Source: Euglena gracilis (lineage: Eukaryota > Euglenida > Euglenophyceae > Euglenales). From it: DNA of 64,000 nucleotides. The position numbers and the translations under genes are program-made. Each line of letters opens with the position of its first letter. Position 1 is the first letter of the stretch. Positions 20,618 to 30,369 of the stretch are shown here, piece after piece. Where the stretch lies: NCBI GenBank assembly GCA_039621445.1, contig CP154956.1, positions 50,963,204 to 51,027,203 of the forward strand, written 5' to 3'. The notes beneath the pieces are model-generated. The model ran no database searches. It worked only from the letters and a program-made list of their open reading frames with translations, and had not been told where the DNA came from.

Positions 20618-22199
20618 TGAAGGCCCAGGGTCCGGATCAGGACGCTGGCCTTTACCAGGTTTCCCATCTCCCAATCTGGCATCTCTCAGGGGGGGATACC
20701 CCCTGCCTGTGGCTTTGGCCTTTCCACCTGGTGGATCTTGAAATCTTGACATCTCCAAAATCTCAAAATCTTTCTGTAAAATGTTCCCAAATCCAAATCT
20801 TCAACTTGCAGTGCACAAGACAACGCCAGACGAGCTCAAACAGTACATGGAGTTTGCCACCTGCACACAGACAAATCACAGGTGAAATTGTAATTGGCAA
20901 CTCCTAATTGTCATTTGCTAAATCCTAAAACCAAAATCACAGCACAATTCCAGGGAAAGGCAATGCAAGGCCTCAGCGGCGCTCACACTCCCCTTCTCCG
21001 GCGAGATTTTCCGGGGTTTTGAACCCGAAAAATCGAGAAAACACACAGAAGCGACGTTAGGCCGTGCAGTGGAAACCCGGTCCCGCCCCCTTGGGCTGCC
21101 CTGTCCAGACTTCGTGGTTTCCGCTCTCTTCTTTTTGGGAAACCGTGGAAGCTCGACATGACTTCCCGAAGGGGGGGTAGCCGAGCCCCGCCATACACCG
21201 CGTCCCAGAGCCCGAAGGCCCCCTTGAAGCGGTCCACAGTGCAGGCAGGCCAGAAAAAATACATGTCGAATTGGCCACATGAAATCTGACAGACTTCTCC
21301 ACTAGCCACTTGGGCATCACAGCCACGGCACCAACTGGGCATCACCACCACTCAGCCAGCGGGCGGGTCGCCACGGACATGTCGAAGTCGGGCACAGCCA
21401 CCACAGAGACAGGGGTAGAAAAAATACCACAGGCAAGGCGAGCCACACAGCCACACAGGACTGGGCATCAGCCTGCCAGACATAGAGCTGCAGATCAACA
21501 TTGCAATGCCCTGGCCACAGCCAAGGCCTTCCGCCGTCGTCTTCTCTTTGCAGATTTCGATGGCAACATGCCGTTTGTAGCCCCAGGCTCTCCAGCACTG
21601 CAAATTGAGACAATCTCATCACGATCCAGAGCCATCCATGGCTCCATCTGGATTGCCACAGATCTTGTCATGCCATCTGGCTGTTCCTCAACAGTCAGCC
21701 TCAGGCACCCAATTCGCCTCACAGGCATGGCCTTCAGAGCCTTCATCTGATGACACTTGCAAACACACCCAGTGTGATTGCAGGAACAGAATGAATATCC
21801 CAGTAATGGACAAACGTGATGTACTGTTTGTGAAGGCCCAGGGTCCGGATCAGGACGCTGGCCTTTACCAGGTTTCCCATCTCCCAATCTGGCATCTCTC
21901 AGGGGGGGATACCCCCTGCCTGTGGCTTTGGCCTTTCCACCTGGTGGATCTTGAAATCTTGACATCTCCAAAATCTCAAAATCTTTCTGTAAAATGTTCC
22001 AAATCCAAATCTTCAACTTGCAGTGCACAAGACAACGCCAGACGAGCTCAAACAGTACATGGAGTTTGCCACCTGCACACAGACAAATCACAGGTGACTT
22101 TGTAATTGGCAACTCCTAATTGTCATTTGCTAAATCCTAAAACCAAAATCACAGCACAATTCCAGGGAAAGGCAATGCAAGGCCTTAGCGGCGCTCACA
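20618..22199 (-). mobile_element. Short non-autonomous LTR retrotransposon (TRIM-like)
   Basis: Two direct repeats of about 370 bp (20618-20987 and 21831-22199) start TG and end CA and differ at only a few positions. ACCT flanks both sides (20614-20617, 22200-22203). The complement of 20988-20999 is a polypurine tract directly abutting the LTR, so the element reads on the minus strand. The internal part (843 bp) encodes no recognisable Gag, protease, reverse transcriptase or integrase. Low LTR divergence means a recent insertion. Confidence 0.8.
20988..20999 (-). promoter_or_regulatory. Polypurine tract of the LTR element
   Basis: GGAGAAGGGGAG on the minus strand immediately upstream of the minus-strand 3-prime LTR. 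In LTR retrotransposons this primes plus-strand DNA synthesis. It fixes the orientation. Confidence 0.65.
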
Positions 22200-22264
22200 A
22201 CCTCCTCCTTCACAGGGGCAGAAAGGGTCAACAAACATGGGATACCATGTCCCCCTTTACTATT

Positions 22265-23432
22265 CTCGTCCTGTGGCCCCCTTTTAAGTCGGTGACCCCC
22301 CCCCCCCACCGGACTTAGGACAAAGCCGGTGACCCCCTACGATGGACTCAGGGGTGACAAAGCCGGTGAGGGGGGGTCACCGGCTTTGTCCTGAGTCCGG
22401 TGACCCCCCCCCCCAATTTTTAAAAATGAATGGATGAATCACGTGGGGATGTGCGGGACAACCAATTAAAAGCCAGAAAAGACCGCAATGCACTAAAACA
22501 CCAGTAGGACCACAAGATTGCCAGGCACAGCACGAGGACAGAGAGAGCTCCCACCAAAAAAAACCTGGTACAAGCGTCAAGCATACGTAATGGTATTAGT
22601 AGGTTCCACGAAGGAAAAAAATGGAGGCCGACAGTTGGTGTGATCCTCATTGCTTACGCTCCGTGTTCAAAACACGGGCGGGCATGGGGGGCATCTCCCT
22701 GCTATCACAACGAGGACAACACCAACTGTTGCGAGGGGGGGGCATGGCACGGCCAGCGCAATCAAGGTGCCAAAATTCGTGGCATGAGTCGCAAGGCTTT
22801 CCTTGCATGTGCTCCTCGGTGGTTTCCGTCCATGTACCCGTTTAGTTCGGGGAACGGGTACATGGGTATCCCAGCCTACCGACACAGAAGCTACCTTTGG
22901 GCCTTATGGGCAATCTTTTCTGCTTCTGTGTCAAAGATGGCGTGCATTGTGAGCACATGCTTTGCAAAAGTCATGTGCTCGTCCGGGTGATCAGTTTTGC
23001 AGCCTCTCGCATCACAAATTTTCTGGAAATTGGTAAGAATACCCCCCTTTCTGATTTTTGGCACTTCCATCAGGCTGAGGTGCAGATTCCGTAAAAAAAA
23101 AAATGTCCCCAAAAAGCACTGTATCCACAGATTCTTTTTTCATTGGGGATTCCGTAAATTCTTTCAACCTTGCCAAAAGGGCACTGGGGGTGGGCGTGGG
23201 TCCCAAGCCGGCCTCAACTACCGCAACGGCGTGTGCCGGCATCATTTTGGCTAATGGAAACAAGAAACCAATGACGAAAAACAGAATTTTCCTCATTAGG
23301 GAGTCACCGGCTTTGTCCTGAGTCCGGTGGGGGGGGTCACCGGCTTTGTCTTTCCGACAAAGCTGGTGACCCCCCCCCACCGGACTCAGGACAAAGCCGG
23401 TGATGGGGGGGGGGGGTCTTTCTTGATATAGG
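22265..23432. mobile_element. PHD-type element with CACCGGCTTTGTCC words
   Basis: Both ends are built of the word ACCGGCTTTGTCCTGAGTCC in alternating orientation separated by G/C runs (22285-22412 and 23304-23403). The right end finishes with TTCTTGATATA, the shared boundary motif. Between them lies a decayed minus-strand gene for the N-domain/PHD protein family. No clear TSD. Confidence 0.6.
22647..23310 (-). pseudogene. PHD-finger element protein, frameshifted copy
   Basis: Minus strand in order: PSALLARLKEF, KKESVDTVLFGDIF and GSAKNQK (N-domain, matching FLAALEQA, ADTVLFGNTF and GTEKNQK at 44.2 kb); then in another frame FQKICDARGCK and HMTFAKHVLTMHAIFD. Finally a 53-residue frame (22808-22647) gives a half PHD finger: C-D-S-C, W-H-L-D-C, W-C-C-P-R-C, i.e. 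C-x2-C-x4-H-x2-C-x13-C-x2-C. The first C-x2-C pair is missing or out of frame. PHD fingers usually bind histone H3 tails; the role here is unknown. Confidence 0.7.
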
Positions 23433-23956
23433 GTCCATGGGAACAGTAAGGAGTGGGGTCGAGCTTCCCCCCCTTACTGTTCCCACATCAACCAAGCAAG
23501 CTGGACCCCAAAAGCCACCCAAAATGCCAAAAACCGAACCTTTTTGATTCACATGCTTAAAAACGTGTTCAGCCCGCCAAATGCCTGCCCTGAAATTCGT
23601 GGTCATGAACACGTTTTCAATGAGGGCATTTGTGGCAATGACACGTTTTCAGTGAAGGCATCCGGGTTCAGGCACGTTTTCAATGAGGGCATTTGTGTCA
23701 ATGACACGTTTTCAGTGAAGGCATCCGGGTTCAGGCACGTTTTCAGTGAGGGCATCTGTGGCAACCCAGAGTAAAAAGCAAAAAACACTATCATGAAAAA
23801 TCGGCGTGTGGTTGCGAGGCCGGGTGGTCCTCAACGAGTGAGGCGGGTCGGGGGCACTCTACAACACAACAGAAGGCTAGGTTGCCTTGGAGCACAACGA
23901 AACAGAGTGGCGGACATCACGGCACACGACACGCTTTACACAAAGAAACCGTGTTT

Positions 23957-24128
23957 GGGCCGATTTCGAGACTTTAAAAGTCTTAAATCTTCGCCCAAAA
24001 CACGGTTTCAAACAAGAACAGTGTTTTGGGCCAAGGTTTTAGGGGGCCCAGGGGCGACCGCGGCGCCTTCGGCGTCGCGGTCCCCGCCCCTGGGCTCCCC
24101 CTAAGTCTTGGCCCGAACACAGTTTCTT
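23957..24128. mobile_element. GC-hairpin MITE
   Basis: AAACCGTGTTTGGGCC at the left and GGCCCGAACACAGTTT at the right, with the inner palindrome CCCAGGGGCGACCGCGGCG. ACACAAAG and ACACAAAAG flank it (probable 8-bp TSD). The homologous stretch at 19745-19765 lacks the insertion (empty site). Other copies: 30914-31105 and 38404-38592. Confidence 0.75.
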
Positions 24129-24600
24129 GACACAAAAGAGCCATACTTTGGCTCTTTTGCCAAATCTTGGCAATGAAAATGATATGCCAATCACAGACAA
24201 CTTTGTTTGTTTGGCGTCACAGACAACTTTGTTCAGCTCCACACAATTTGGATTTTTGGGAATGGCAACACCACAAAAACCACATTTCTCGTGTTTTATT
24301 GGCAGTCGGGACACAGCACGAGGCACAGGGGGTTGGTCAGGGGACCACACACTGTTCGATGACGCTCGCCTCATCGAACAACAGGCTGGGTTCCAGCTCC
24401 CATCCCGTCCAGGCAACAAAGAAAGCATCCAGCTCAGGATAAGAGGCTTGCCGATGTTGACACAGTTTGGCGAACTCCAAACAGTTGGCAACAGCAGCAA
24501 GCTCTGCACCTACGGAGCCGGATCTTTGTGTTGCCCTGTGCCAGCAAGGTGCCATGAAGGGGGTCCGTCCTAGGGGGAGGTGGCAAAAGACCATTCACAA
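24105..24600 (-). pseudogene. PHD-finger element protein, decayed copy
   Basis: Minus strand in different frames: TDPLHGTLLAQGN, then SGSVGAELAAVANCLEF, then QASYPELDAFFVAWTGW, then HEKCGFCGVAIPKNPNC, LNKVVCD and a W-L-F-C tail. These follow the order of the protein at 35622-36242, including the start of the PHD finger (K-x-C-x2-C-x-x-x-I/V-P). Several zinc ligands are lost. Confidence 0.6.
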
Positions 24601-24934
24601 AGTTTGCCGTGCGTTTGGCCATATTGGCAGGGCTGCAGGAAAAAAGAAAAAAAGAAAGAAAAGGGGGGGGGTGACACGTTTTCAGTGAGGGCATTTGTGG
24701 CAATGACACGTTTTTAGTGAAGGCATCCGGGTTCAGGCACGTTTTCAGTGAGGGCATTTGTGTCAATGACACGTTTTCAGTGAAGGCATCCGGGTTCAGG
24801 CACGTTTTCAGTGAGGGCGCCGTTTTTTGGGTCCGAATTTCACAAATTGGCGTTTTTGACCCCTTGCGTGAATCATGACCACGAATTTCAGGGCAGGCAT
24901 TTGGCGGGCTCTGAAAACGTTTTTAAACAAATTG

Positions 24935-25040
24935 TGGCTGAGCCCAGATTTCAGCCTGAAAACGTGTTCAGGGGCCCCCTTCGGGGGCCCCTGGCTGAAC
25001 ACGTTTTCAGGCTGAAATCTGGGCTCAGCCACAATTTGTG
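24935..25040. repeat. Near-perfect 100-bp hairpin
   Basis: Arms of about 48 nt (CTGAGCCCAGATTTCAGCC to GTTCAGGGGCCCC and the inverse) around a CTTCG loop. It lies just outside the element that ends at 24927 and uses the same GAAAACGTG phrase. Confidence 0.8.
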
Positions 25041-25063
25041 TATAGAAAATTGCACCTCCCAAG

Positions 25064-25132
25064 CATGCACTTTGGCGTTGGAGTTTGACAGGAATGAGAG
25101 CACCTGAAACCAACCCCGCCCCAAAAAAAATC
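25064..25132 (-). pseudogene. Exon-like fragment SGALIPVKLQ
   Basis: Minus strand reads VSGALIPVKLQ; the same words appear on the plus strand at 54114-54150 (LVSGALIPVKLQTNAK) after a possible TTTCAG acceptor. Two diverged copies of one coding-like exon. Family not recognised. Confidence 0.35.
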
Positions 25133-25254
25133 CCTTTTCTCTCTCTCTCTCTTCCAAGAATCCTTCATAAGAAGTGCCTTGACACTGTGGGGGTGTACGG
25201 GTCGCGGGCGGGGTCGGGGGGGGGGGGTCGCGGTGGGAAGGTGGCAGTTTTGAC

Positions 25255-25705
25255 AGGTCACGGGGGCGGACGGACGGACGGACGGACGGACGGCTGGTGA
25301 AAAAAAGCGAAGGTCCGGACGGACGGCTGACCTTGTGGGCTTGGTCCAGACGGCTGAAGAAAATGCACTTGGTCCAGCTAGCCGGCTGGCCGGCTGGCCG
25401 GCTGGCCGGCTATCTGGAAGCGCAGGTGTCTCAGTGCACGCGACTCTGGGCGGATATATACCATTTTTTTTTTTGGTCCGGCCGGCTGGCAAGACAGAAA
25501 TTGGTCCGGCTTGACGGACGGCTGGCGAAAAAATGCTTCGTCCGGAATTTTTTTTTTGGTCCGGCCGGCTGGCAAGGCAGACATTGGTCCGGCTTGACGG
25601 ACGGCTGGCGAAAAAATGCTTCGTCCGGACGGACGGCTGGGCGTCCAGCATTGGTCCGGCTGAAGAGGTCCGGACGGCTCGGACTGCTAGCCGGCCAGCC
25701 GCCCC
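25255..25705. repeat. Array of GGTCCGGACGGACGGCTGG words
   Basis: About ten copies of the word GACGGACGGCTGG or its variant GCCGGCTGGCAAGACAGAAA, separated by AAAAAATGC spacers, all on one strand. Related GGCTAGC/CCGGCTGG words at 27440-27535 may be the other end. Non-coding. Confidence 0.6.
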
Positions 25706-26007
25706 CCACATGTGACCAGCGTGACCTAACATACAACGTCACGTGTAACCATTACATTTTTGGCAATTTGATTTAGGACAGCATTAATCGATTAATCGAT
25801 CGGGCCCCCCCAATTAATCGGCAATTATCGATCGACAGCCTCAAGATCGATTAATTGGGCAACCTTACTAAATTGAAGATCCTAATATTCAGGATGGGCT
25901 GATATGTTGTGAAGAAACCACGTTCCTAACCAAGAAACCTTATGTGGAGCTCCCATGAATGACGTTCTTTTCCAAAGTTCGACACGACACCCTTTTTCAA
26001 CTTTTAG

Positions 26008-26200
26008 GTGTTGGAACTGTGCCTGTTGGTCGTGTTGAGACTGTTGTCTTGAAGCATGGTGATGTGGTCACTTTCGCGCCCAACACCTTGACCACTGAAT
26101 TCAAGTCTATGGAGATGCACCACGAGGCACTGAGCGAAATAGTTTCGATGTGAAGGTTTGCTTTCATCCCCTTGCAATCTTCTCATCTGATCTTCCTCAG
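26008..26200 (+). pseudogene. EEF1A: Translation elongation factor 1-alpha fragment
   Basis: After an AG acceptor (CAACTTTTAG) the frame reads [32 protein letters not shown] and [10 protein letters not shown], the conserved domain 2 region of EF-1-alpha (GTP-dependent delivery of aminoacyl-tRNA). A deletion follows (SE directly to a FDVK remnant), then a 45-bp intron with GTTTGC donor (26156-26200). Keeping introns means a DNA-level copy, not a processed pseudogene. A second fragment from the same intron border is at 37026-37403. Confidence 0.85.
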
Positions 26201-26559
26201 GGTGCATTGTTCGAAGTCCTACAGGTGCAGTGCAACACCCCTGAGGTTTATTGGAACCCATATACGACATCTGCCACCTGGACCTCAGCATGTCCCTTGA
26301 AACCGGTTGATAGTTTTAAGTTTGCACTGACATTGGTTTCTTTCCAACTCTCAATTGCTCCGCAACAAACTGTTTTTTTCAATGGGAATTTGTTCTGGTA
26401 ATGTGGTGTGTCATTTGGGAAGGATCTGAATGAGGCATGTGTGTTGTTGGCATTTGTGCGTGGTTTTTCTTGTGGAGATGAGGTTGCCAATTTACCGCTG
26501 AACTTATTTTCCACCAGTGGCCAGTTTTGGGGATGGCACAGGTGGTGCAATTTGGTGAT

Positions 26560-26755
26560 GGGGGGTTGTCACAGGTGCTGCCCAATTTGTCATAGGTGGT
26601 GGCCGGTTTGGTGCCACGGGTGTTGCCCAGTTTGGTGCCACAGGGAGGGGGGTGCCACGAGTGTTTCCCAGTTTGGTGCCACGAGTGTTGCCCAGTTTGG
26701 TGTCACAGGGTGTTGGCCAGTTTGGTGCCACAGGGGGGGGGCTGGCACAAGTTGT
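26560..26755. repeat. Minisatellite with GTTTGGTGCCAC units
   Basis: Six to seven imperfect units of 24-30 bp (CCAGTTTGGTGCCACAGG, TGTTGCCCAGTTTGGTGCC). The preceding 26200-26560 may contain EF-1-alpha-adjacent sequence but no recognisable exon. Confidence 0.65.
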
Positions 26756-26844
26756 GGGGTATAATTTCCCCTGAAAAACAGGTTTTCAGTGTCATTGTTT
26801 TAAACGGACCTTTTTGAGCGTGACCCACCCTGCTGGCAGTCGAG

Positions 26845-27311
26845 CAGGGCGGGATTGAGGTTGAGGTTTTCAAAAAAAGTTCAACCTCAATGTCAACGAC
26901 CTCAACCTCAACCTCAACCTCAATGTTACCTCAATGTCCAAAATTCAAAAAAAAATGAACTCACAAAAAGCAATGATTGGACCATCTCCTCTTCTAAAAC
27001 CTTGCTCAAAGGCAATTTTGACAGCTTTTATGACAATATACAACATATGTGGGTGGAAACAAGAAAAAATAGTGGGGTGCTGATTAAAAACTTGAAATAA
27101 GTGACCAATTGCACAATTTTTGAAAAAATCCAGGTAATTTGCCTCTCTTTTTGTAACACTCTTTTTCAATTCTCTTTGTTGTTGAGTCGTATTCCTTTGT
27201 ATTTTCGCATTGAGGTGACATTGAGGAAAGATAGAGGTTGGAAAACCCCAACCTCAACCTCAACCTCAACCTCAACCTCAACCTCAATACCTCAACCTCA
27301 ATCCAGCCTTG
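26845..27311. mobile_element. 467-bp hexamer-ended element (CCTCAA word) with 7-bp TSD
   Basis: TIRs CAGGGCGGGATTGAGG and (inverse right end) CAAGGCTGGATTGAGG. AGTCGAG flanks both sides (26838-26844, 27312-27318). Terminal arrays of CCTCAA hexamers mirror the CCTCTA arrays of 1919-18546. The interior (26940-27205) is AT-rich, non-coding, and resembles 18330-18430. Confidence 0.85.
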
Positions 27312-27409
27312 AGTCGAGTCAGACCGATGTGAAAAACTCACTGGGTTTCTGACTGACGGGGTAAATGTCTTATTTTCCCTTCGTGCGGGGTGCGTGCTAT
27401 TTGGTCTGA

Positions 27410-27700
27410 TATTTGGTCTGATATTTGGTCTGGACAACCGGGCGGCTAGCGACAGTGCCTTTCATCTGGGCGGGCAACCGGCATGTTGGTCAGCCAGGTT
27501 GCTCTTCTAGCCGGCTGGGTTGGTCCGGCCAAACAACCTCACAGTGCCCCTTCACGTCCGCGGAACCTTATGTCCTGGCTTATGTCCCGGCTGCCGACGA
27601 CATTTTAGTGCGCCGTGGCTTTTCCATACGGCCGCCGGACCTGCGCATTTTGATGCTCGCGCATTTTGGTGTCGCCCCTTAGAGTGCATGCCTATTTTTT
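27410..27700. other. GGCTAGC/CCGGCTGG word region
   Basis: Three GATATTTGGTCTG repeats, then spaced CCGGCTGG/GGCAACCGG words. A plus-strand frame is open but has no recognised feature. Confidence 0.4.
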
Positions 27701-27749
27701 GGCAGGGAGGTATGTTTGAAAGGAGGTTGCCCGACGACTCCTTGAAACG

Positions 27750-28015
27750 AACATTGTCCACGACTGCTGTTGGTGTTGAGCAACACATTGTTCGATAACG
27801 CTCCTTTCATCCAACAAGAGGCTAGGTTCCAGTTCCCACACCGTCCAGGCAACAAAGAAATCGTCTAGCTCCGGATAAGAGGCTTGGAGGTGTTCAAAAC
27901 GTTTGAGAACTCCAAACAATTGGCAACACCAGCAAGCTATGTACCCTTGGAGCCAGATTTTTTCTTCTTGTTGCCTTGCACCAACAAACTGCCATGGAGG
28001 GGGTCAACCTTCGGA
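27750..28015 (-). pseudogene. N-domain fragment of the PHD-finger element protein
   Basis: Minus strand: KVDPLHGSLLVQGNKKKKSG, then in a second frame HLQASYPELDDFFVAWTVWE and LLDERSVIEQCV. These are 24.3-24.6 kb homologues. The middle is frameshifted and the PHD finger is not present. Confidence 0.6.
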
Positions 28016-28019
28016 GGTT

Positions 28020-28260
28020 CGGCAGCCACCCCCCCCCCCCTGGTGGTCGGACCCCCGGTATGGCAAAATGGGGACCCCCCCCCCCTGGTCAGCCAACCCC
28101 CTCCGCACGGCATGCCGAACCATACCAATGAATTTTCCTTTGGGAAATTCCGGCTGTCCGCCACATTGGACCCCCCCCCCCGGGGGACTGACCCCCTCGG
28201 CACGGCAAAATGGGGACCCCCCCCCCCGGTGGCCGAGGGTCCTTGTCAGACGTTCCGAAG
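28020..28260. repeat. C-run array with GGTGGxCGG and TATGGCAAAATGGGG words
   Basis: Three CGGxxxGGCAAAATGGGGACC words separated by runs of 8-12 C. Open frames are homopolymer by-products. Confidence 0.5.
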
Positions 28261-28615
28261 GAGGCATTTTTTTGTTTTTTGGGGGGGGTTGAAAGCATGA
28301 TTTTTTGCACCAAAAAACACAGATTTGGAAATATTTTAACACATAAAACAACTTTAGAGCGGGTACCATGCCCCCCAAGCTGTCCCTCCCCCCCCAGAGG
28401 TATTCCCATAGGCGGGACGGGAACAGCTCACTATCATAGCACTTTTACAAAGAACTTCCCCAAGAAGTGCTCCACAATCGACGTTTTGGGGATGTTTTCA
28501 AAAAACACTTTTTGGCAAATGTGCTTAAAATTGACCATTTTTTGAGAACATCCAAAAAAGTTGCCAAAAATGACCCCTTTTGGGATGCCCGAGGGTCGGG
28601 TATGGGAATGGCTCG
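28261..28615. other. Spacer with C-run ends
   Basis: AT-rich stretches around a TACCATGCCCCCCAAGCTGT / GGGACGGGAACAGCTC pair (28365-28432), which recalls the ATGCCCCC...AACTATTCCCGTCC phrase at 29140-29220, 34000-34025, 45605-45628 and 55688-55720. No gene. Confidence 0.4.
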
Positions 28616-29127
28616 GAGGGTAGGGTTGTGCCAATTAATCGTTTCGGGCTGGCGATCGATTAATCGCGATTATTCGGGGTGTCTCGGACGATTAACGATT
28701 AATTGGTCCCTTCACAGTTTGATAATGGAATCTGCCTGAGAAGTTCTAATCTCGAACAAAGACCACTTCTTTGTGTGCCCGCTGACGAATTTTTGTTTCA
28801 TTCTCTGTCGACATGGCAGCACGAAGCTTATTAGGAACTTCTGTATCTTAGTCAGAATCGCGCGATTTTTTACTGCCACCTGTTCCTGTTTTACTGCCAC
28901 GTTCGCTGACTCGTTGGCTACTTTTAACAACCCTTTTCATGGTGTAACAGCAAGTAGTGTGCTATCTGACTGACTTACCCCACGAATTTTTGTTGATTTC
29001 AACATACATTGTGCCTATTGTGGTTTACATCCACAATGAACGATTAATCGCCATGGGCCGAACGATTCGATTAATCGGCGATGACGAACGATTAATCGAT
29101 TAATCGATTAATCGAAACAGCCCTACG
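28616..29127. mobile_element. CGATTAATCG-type MITE
   Basis: GTAGGGTTGTG followed by CCAATTAATCG at the left; CGATTAATCGATTAATCG followed by AAACAGCCCTAC at the right. Both ends hold several CGATTAATCG words. The interior shows no gene. Confidence 0.6.
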
Positions 29128-29225
29128 GGGGGGCCTATGCCCCCCCCCCCCCCCGAGCTGTTCCCCCCCATGATGATGGCCTTAAAGGGTCACGGGGACG
29201 GGAATAGCTCGGGGGGGGGGGGCAT

Positions 29226-29458
29226 GGGGGGGGTTGGTACACCGTGGCGAGGGGGGGGAGGAGGAGGTAAATGGCGTGGCGAGGGGGTCGGCTACCAAGG
29301 GGGGGAGGGGTGTACGATGGTTTCCAACAAAAATTTCCTTCAAAAAATCGCGAAAATCCCGGTGGCGTGGCGAGGGGGTCCGGCTAGGGGGGGGGGGGAA
29401 GGTGGTAAATGGCGTGGCGAGGCCCTCGGAGAGGGGGGGGGAGGGTGTACCAACCCCC
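29226..29458. mobile_element. G-ended MITE with TTGGTAC termini and 3-bp TSD
   Basis: G-run plus TTGGTAC at the left and GTACCAA plus C-run at the right, flanked by CAT. Inside are GGCGTGGCGAGGGGGTC words, three in one orientation. The reverse complement copy is at 33655-33893. Confidence 0.65.
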
Positions 29459-29469
29459 CATGGTATTCC

Positions 29470-29950
29470 CCTTGTGACCCCCCCTCCCCGACCCGACCTA
29501 AGACCCTTTTCGGCCAATTTTTTTCCTAAAAAAATTGGCCGGTGATGCCTAATTTGACAAAAAATTCAGGTAGATTCCTAATTTTGAGGCATAAAGTTTT
29601 GCAAAATTTGGAATGGTGATGCCTAATTTGGTGTCAAAATACTAATTTTAGGTTGGGGGATTCCTAATTTGGAGCCAAAAAGGATTTCCCCCCAAAAATT
29701 CATTTTCGGTGATTCCTAGTTTGGCCACCGAAAATGTGGTGTTCCCCCGTGACCCCCCCCCCCCCGTGACCCGAACCACACCCGAAAAATTTTCCTCAAA
29801 AAACAACGATTGCGCAAGGAAAAAGGTCAATTTTTGCTTTTTCAAAAAAACGTGTTTTTTTGCTTTGTTAAAAAAAACATGTTTTTTGTTTTTTTTTAAA
29901 AAAAACAAAAAAAACGTCAACCCTGCCACCCCCCTAAAATTTGTGGCTGG
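29470..29950. other. Low-complexity spacer with GATxCCTAATTT repeats
   Basis: Six copies of G(A)TxCCTAATTTTG/GGTGATGCCTAATTTG between 29545 and 29725, then T/A-run sequence. No gene supported. Confidence 0.45.
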
Positions 29951-30068
29951 CCACGAATGCCTGCCCTGAAATTCGTGGCTAGTGTTCTATAGCGCTCCCA
30001 TCTTATCTCCGTATAGCCGAATTCGGTTGGTAGGGAATGATGCGGCAACCCGTAGGGCGTACTCAATG

Positions 30069-30140
30069 GCATAATTGTCGCCAGGGGAGTCAAAACGCTC
30101 CTGGGGGGGTGCCAAATAGGGGGGGGGGGCACGTTACTTC
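30069..30140. repeat. Solo terminal module of the pogo-type element
   Basis: ATTGTCGCCAGGGGAGTC, AAAACGCTCC and GTGCCAAATAGGGG in the same order as 34543-34592 and the inverse of 2226-2285. Confidence 0.5.
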
Positions 30141-30163
30141 TTCCTGGCTCGGAAGGTATCAGA

Positions 30164-30218
30164 AGGCGAATGGCCCAGTGGTTGGGTGTGGTCGTGGGTT
30201 CAATCCCCACCTCGTCTT
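30164..30218 (+). tRNA. tRNA-Asn-like sequence with the anticodon arm deleted
   Basis: AGGCGAATGGCCCAGTGG (A-box-like) and GTGGGTTCAATCCCCAC (B box). Compared with the copy at 37704-37775, 17 bp with the anticodon loop are missing. Not functional. Confidence 0.5.
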
Positions 30219-30270
30219 TTTTCGGTTCGACTTTTGTTGATAAAATAACTGTGCGAATTGGCGTAAAACT

Positions 30271-30342
30271 CATACACGGTTGGGATCAAACCCACGACCA
30301 CGAGCTTGTGAAGCGCGCGCTCTACTGCTCAGCTACATGGAT
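30271..30342 (-). tRNA. tRNA-Val(CAC)-like sequence, degenerate
   Basis: Minus strand: acceptor about 6/7 paired, TAGCTGAGCAGTAGAGC D-arm, anticodon loop TTCACAA (CAC), T-arm GTGGGTTTGATCCCAAC with one mismatch. Duplicate at 37828-37899. Probably a tRNA-derived repeat rather than a working gene. Confidence 0.5.
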
Positions 30343-30369
30343 GGACATGTTTTAAGAACATTTTTCATT

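Larger units (their letters stand above)
23556..24927. mobile_element. PHD-type element with ACACGTTTTCAGTGAGG words and about 55-bp TIRs
   Basis: The left phrase GCCCGCCAAATGCCTGCCCT continues with GAAATTCGTGGTCATGA; its exact inverse lies at 24873-24908. TIR similarity extends outward through TTAAAAACG. Both subterminal regions hold direct arrays of GACACGTTTTCAGTGAxGGCAT words (23600-23760 and 24674-24815). The interior carries a decayed gene and a separate hairpin insertion (23957-24128). Confidence 0.8.
20412..25866. mobile_element. Composite element with CGATTAATCG terminal words
   Basis: AAGGTTGC at 20412 and its inverse GCAACCTT ending at 25866. CTAAATT lies within one base of both ends (20404-20410, 25868-25874). 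Both ends then carry tandem CGATTAATCG words and C-run phrases. Related ends occur at 28616-29127, 31350-31445, 34139-34232, 38845-38930, 40190-40255 and 46945-47035. The interior is occupied by later insertions (LTR element, two PHD-type elements, hairpins). Confidence 0.55.

Noticed and set aside
20983-22112. Long minus-strand frames in the LTR element as Gag or Pol
   Set aside because: No Cys-His knuckle, protease D-[ST]-G, reverse transcriptase or integrase motif is visible; frames cross the LTR.
22420-22650. Minus-strand frame with a hydrophobic segment (LSVLVLCLAILWSYW)
   Set aside because: Single hydrophobic stretch in an element end with no start context or relatives; insufficient for a gene call.
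25297-25776. 159-residue plus-strand frame and its minus-strand partners with repeated RPDEAFFRQPSV
   Set aside because: The residues repeat with the DNA word GGACGGACGGCTGG; read in several frames on both strands, so not a gene.
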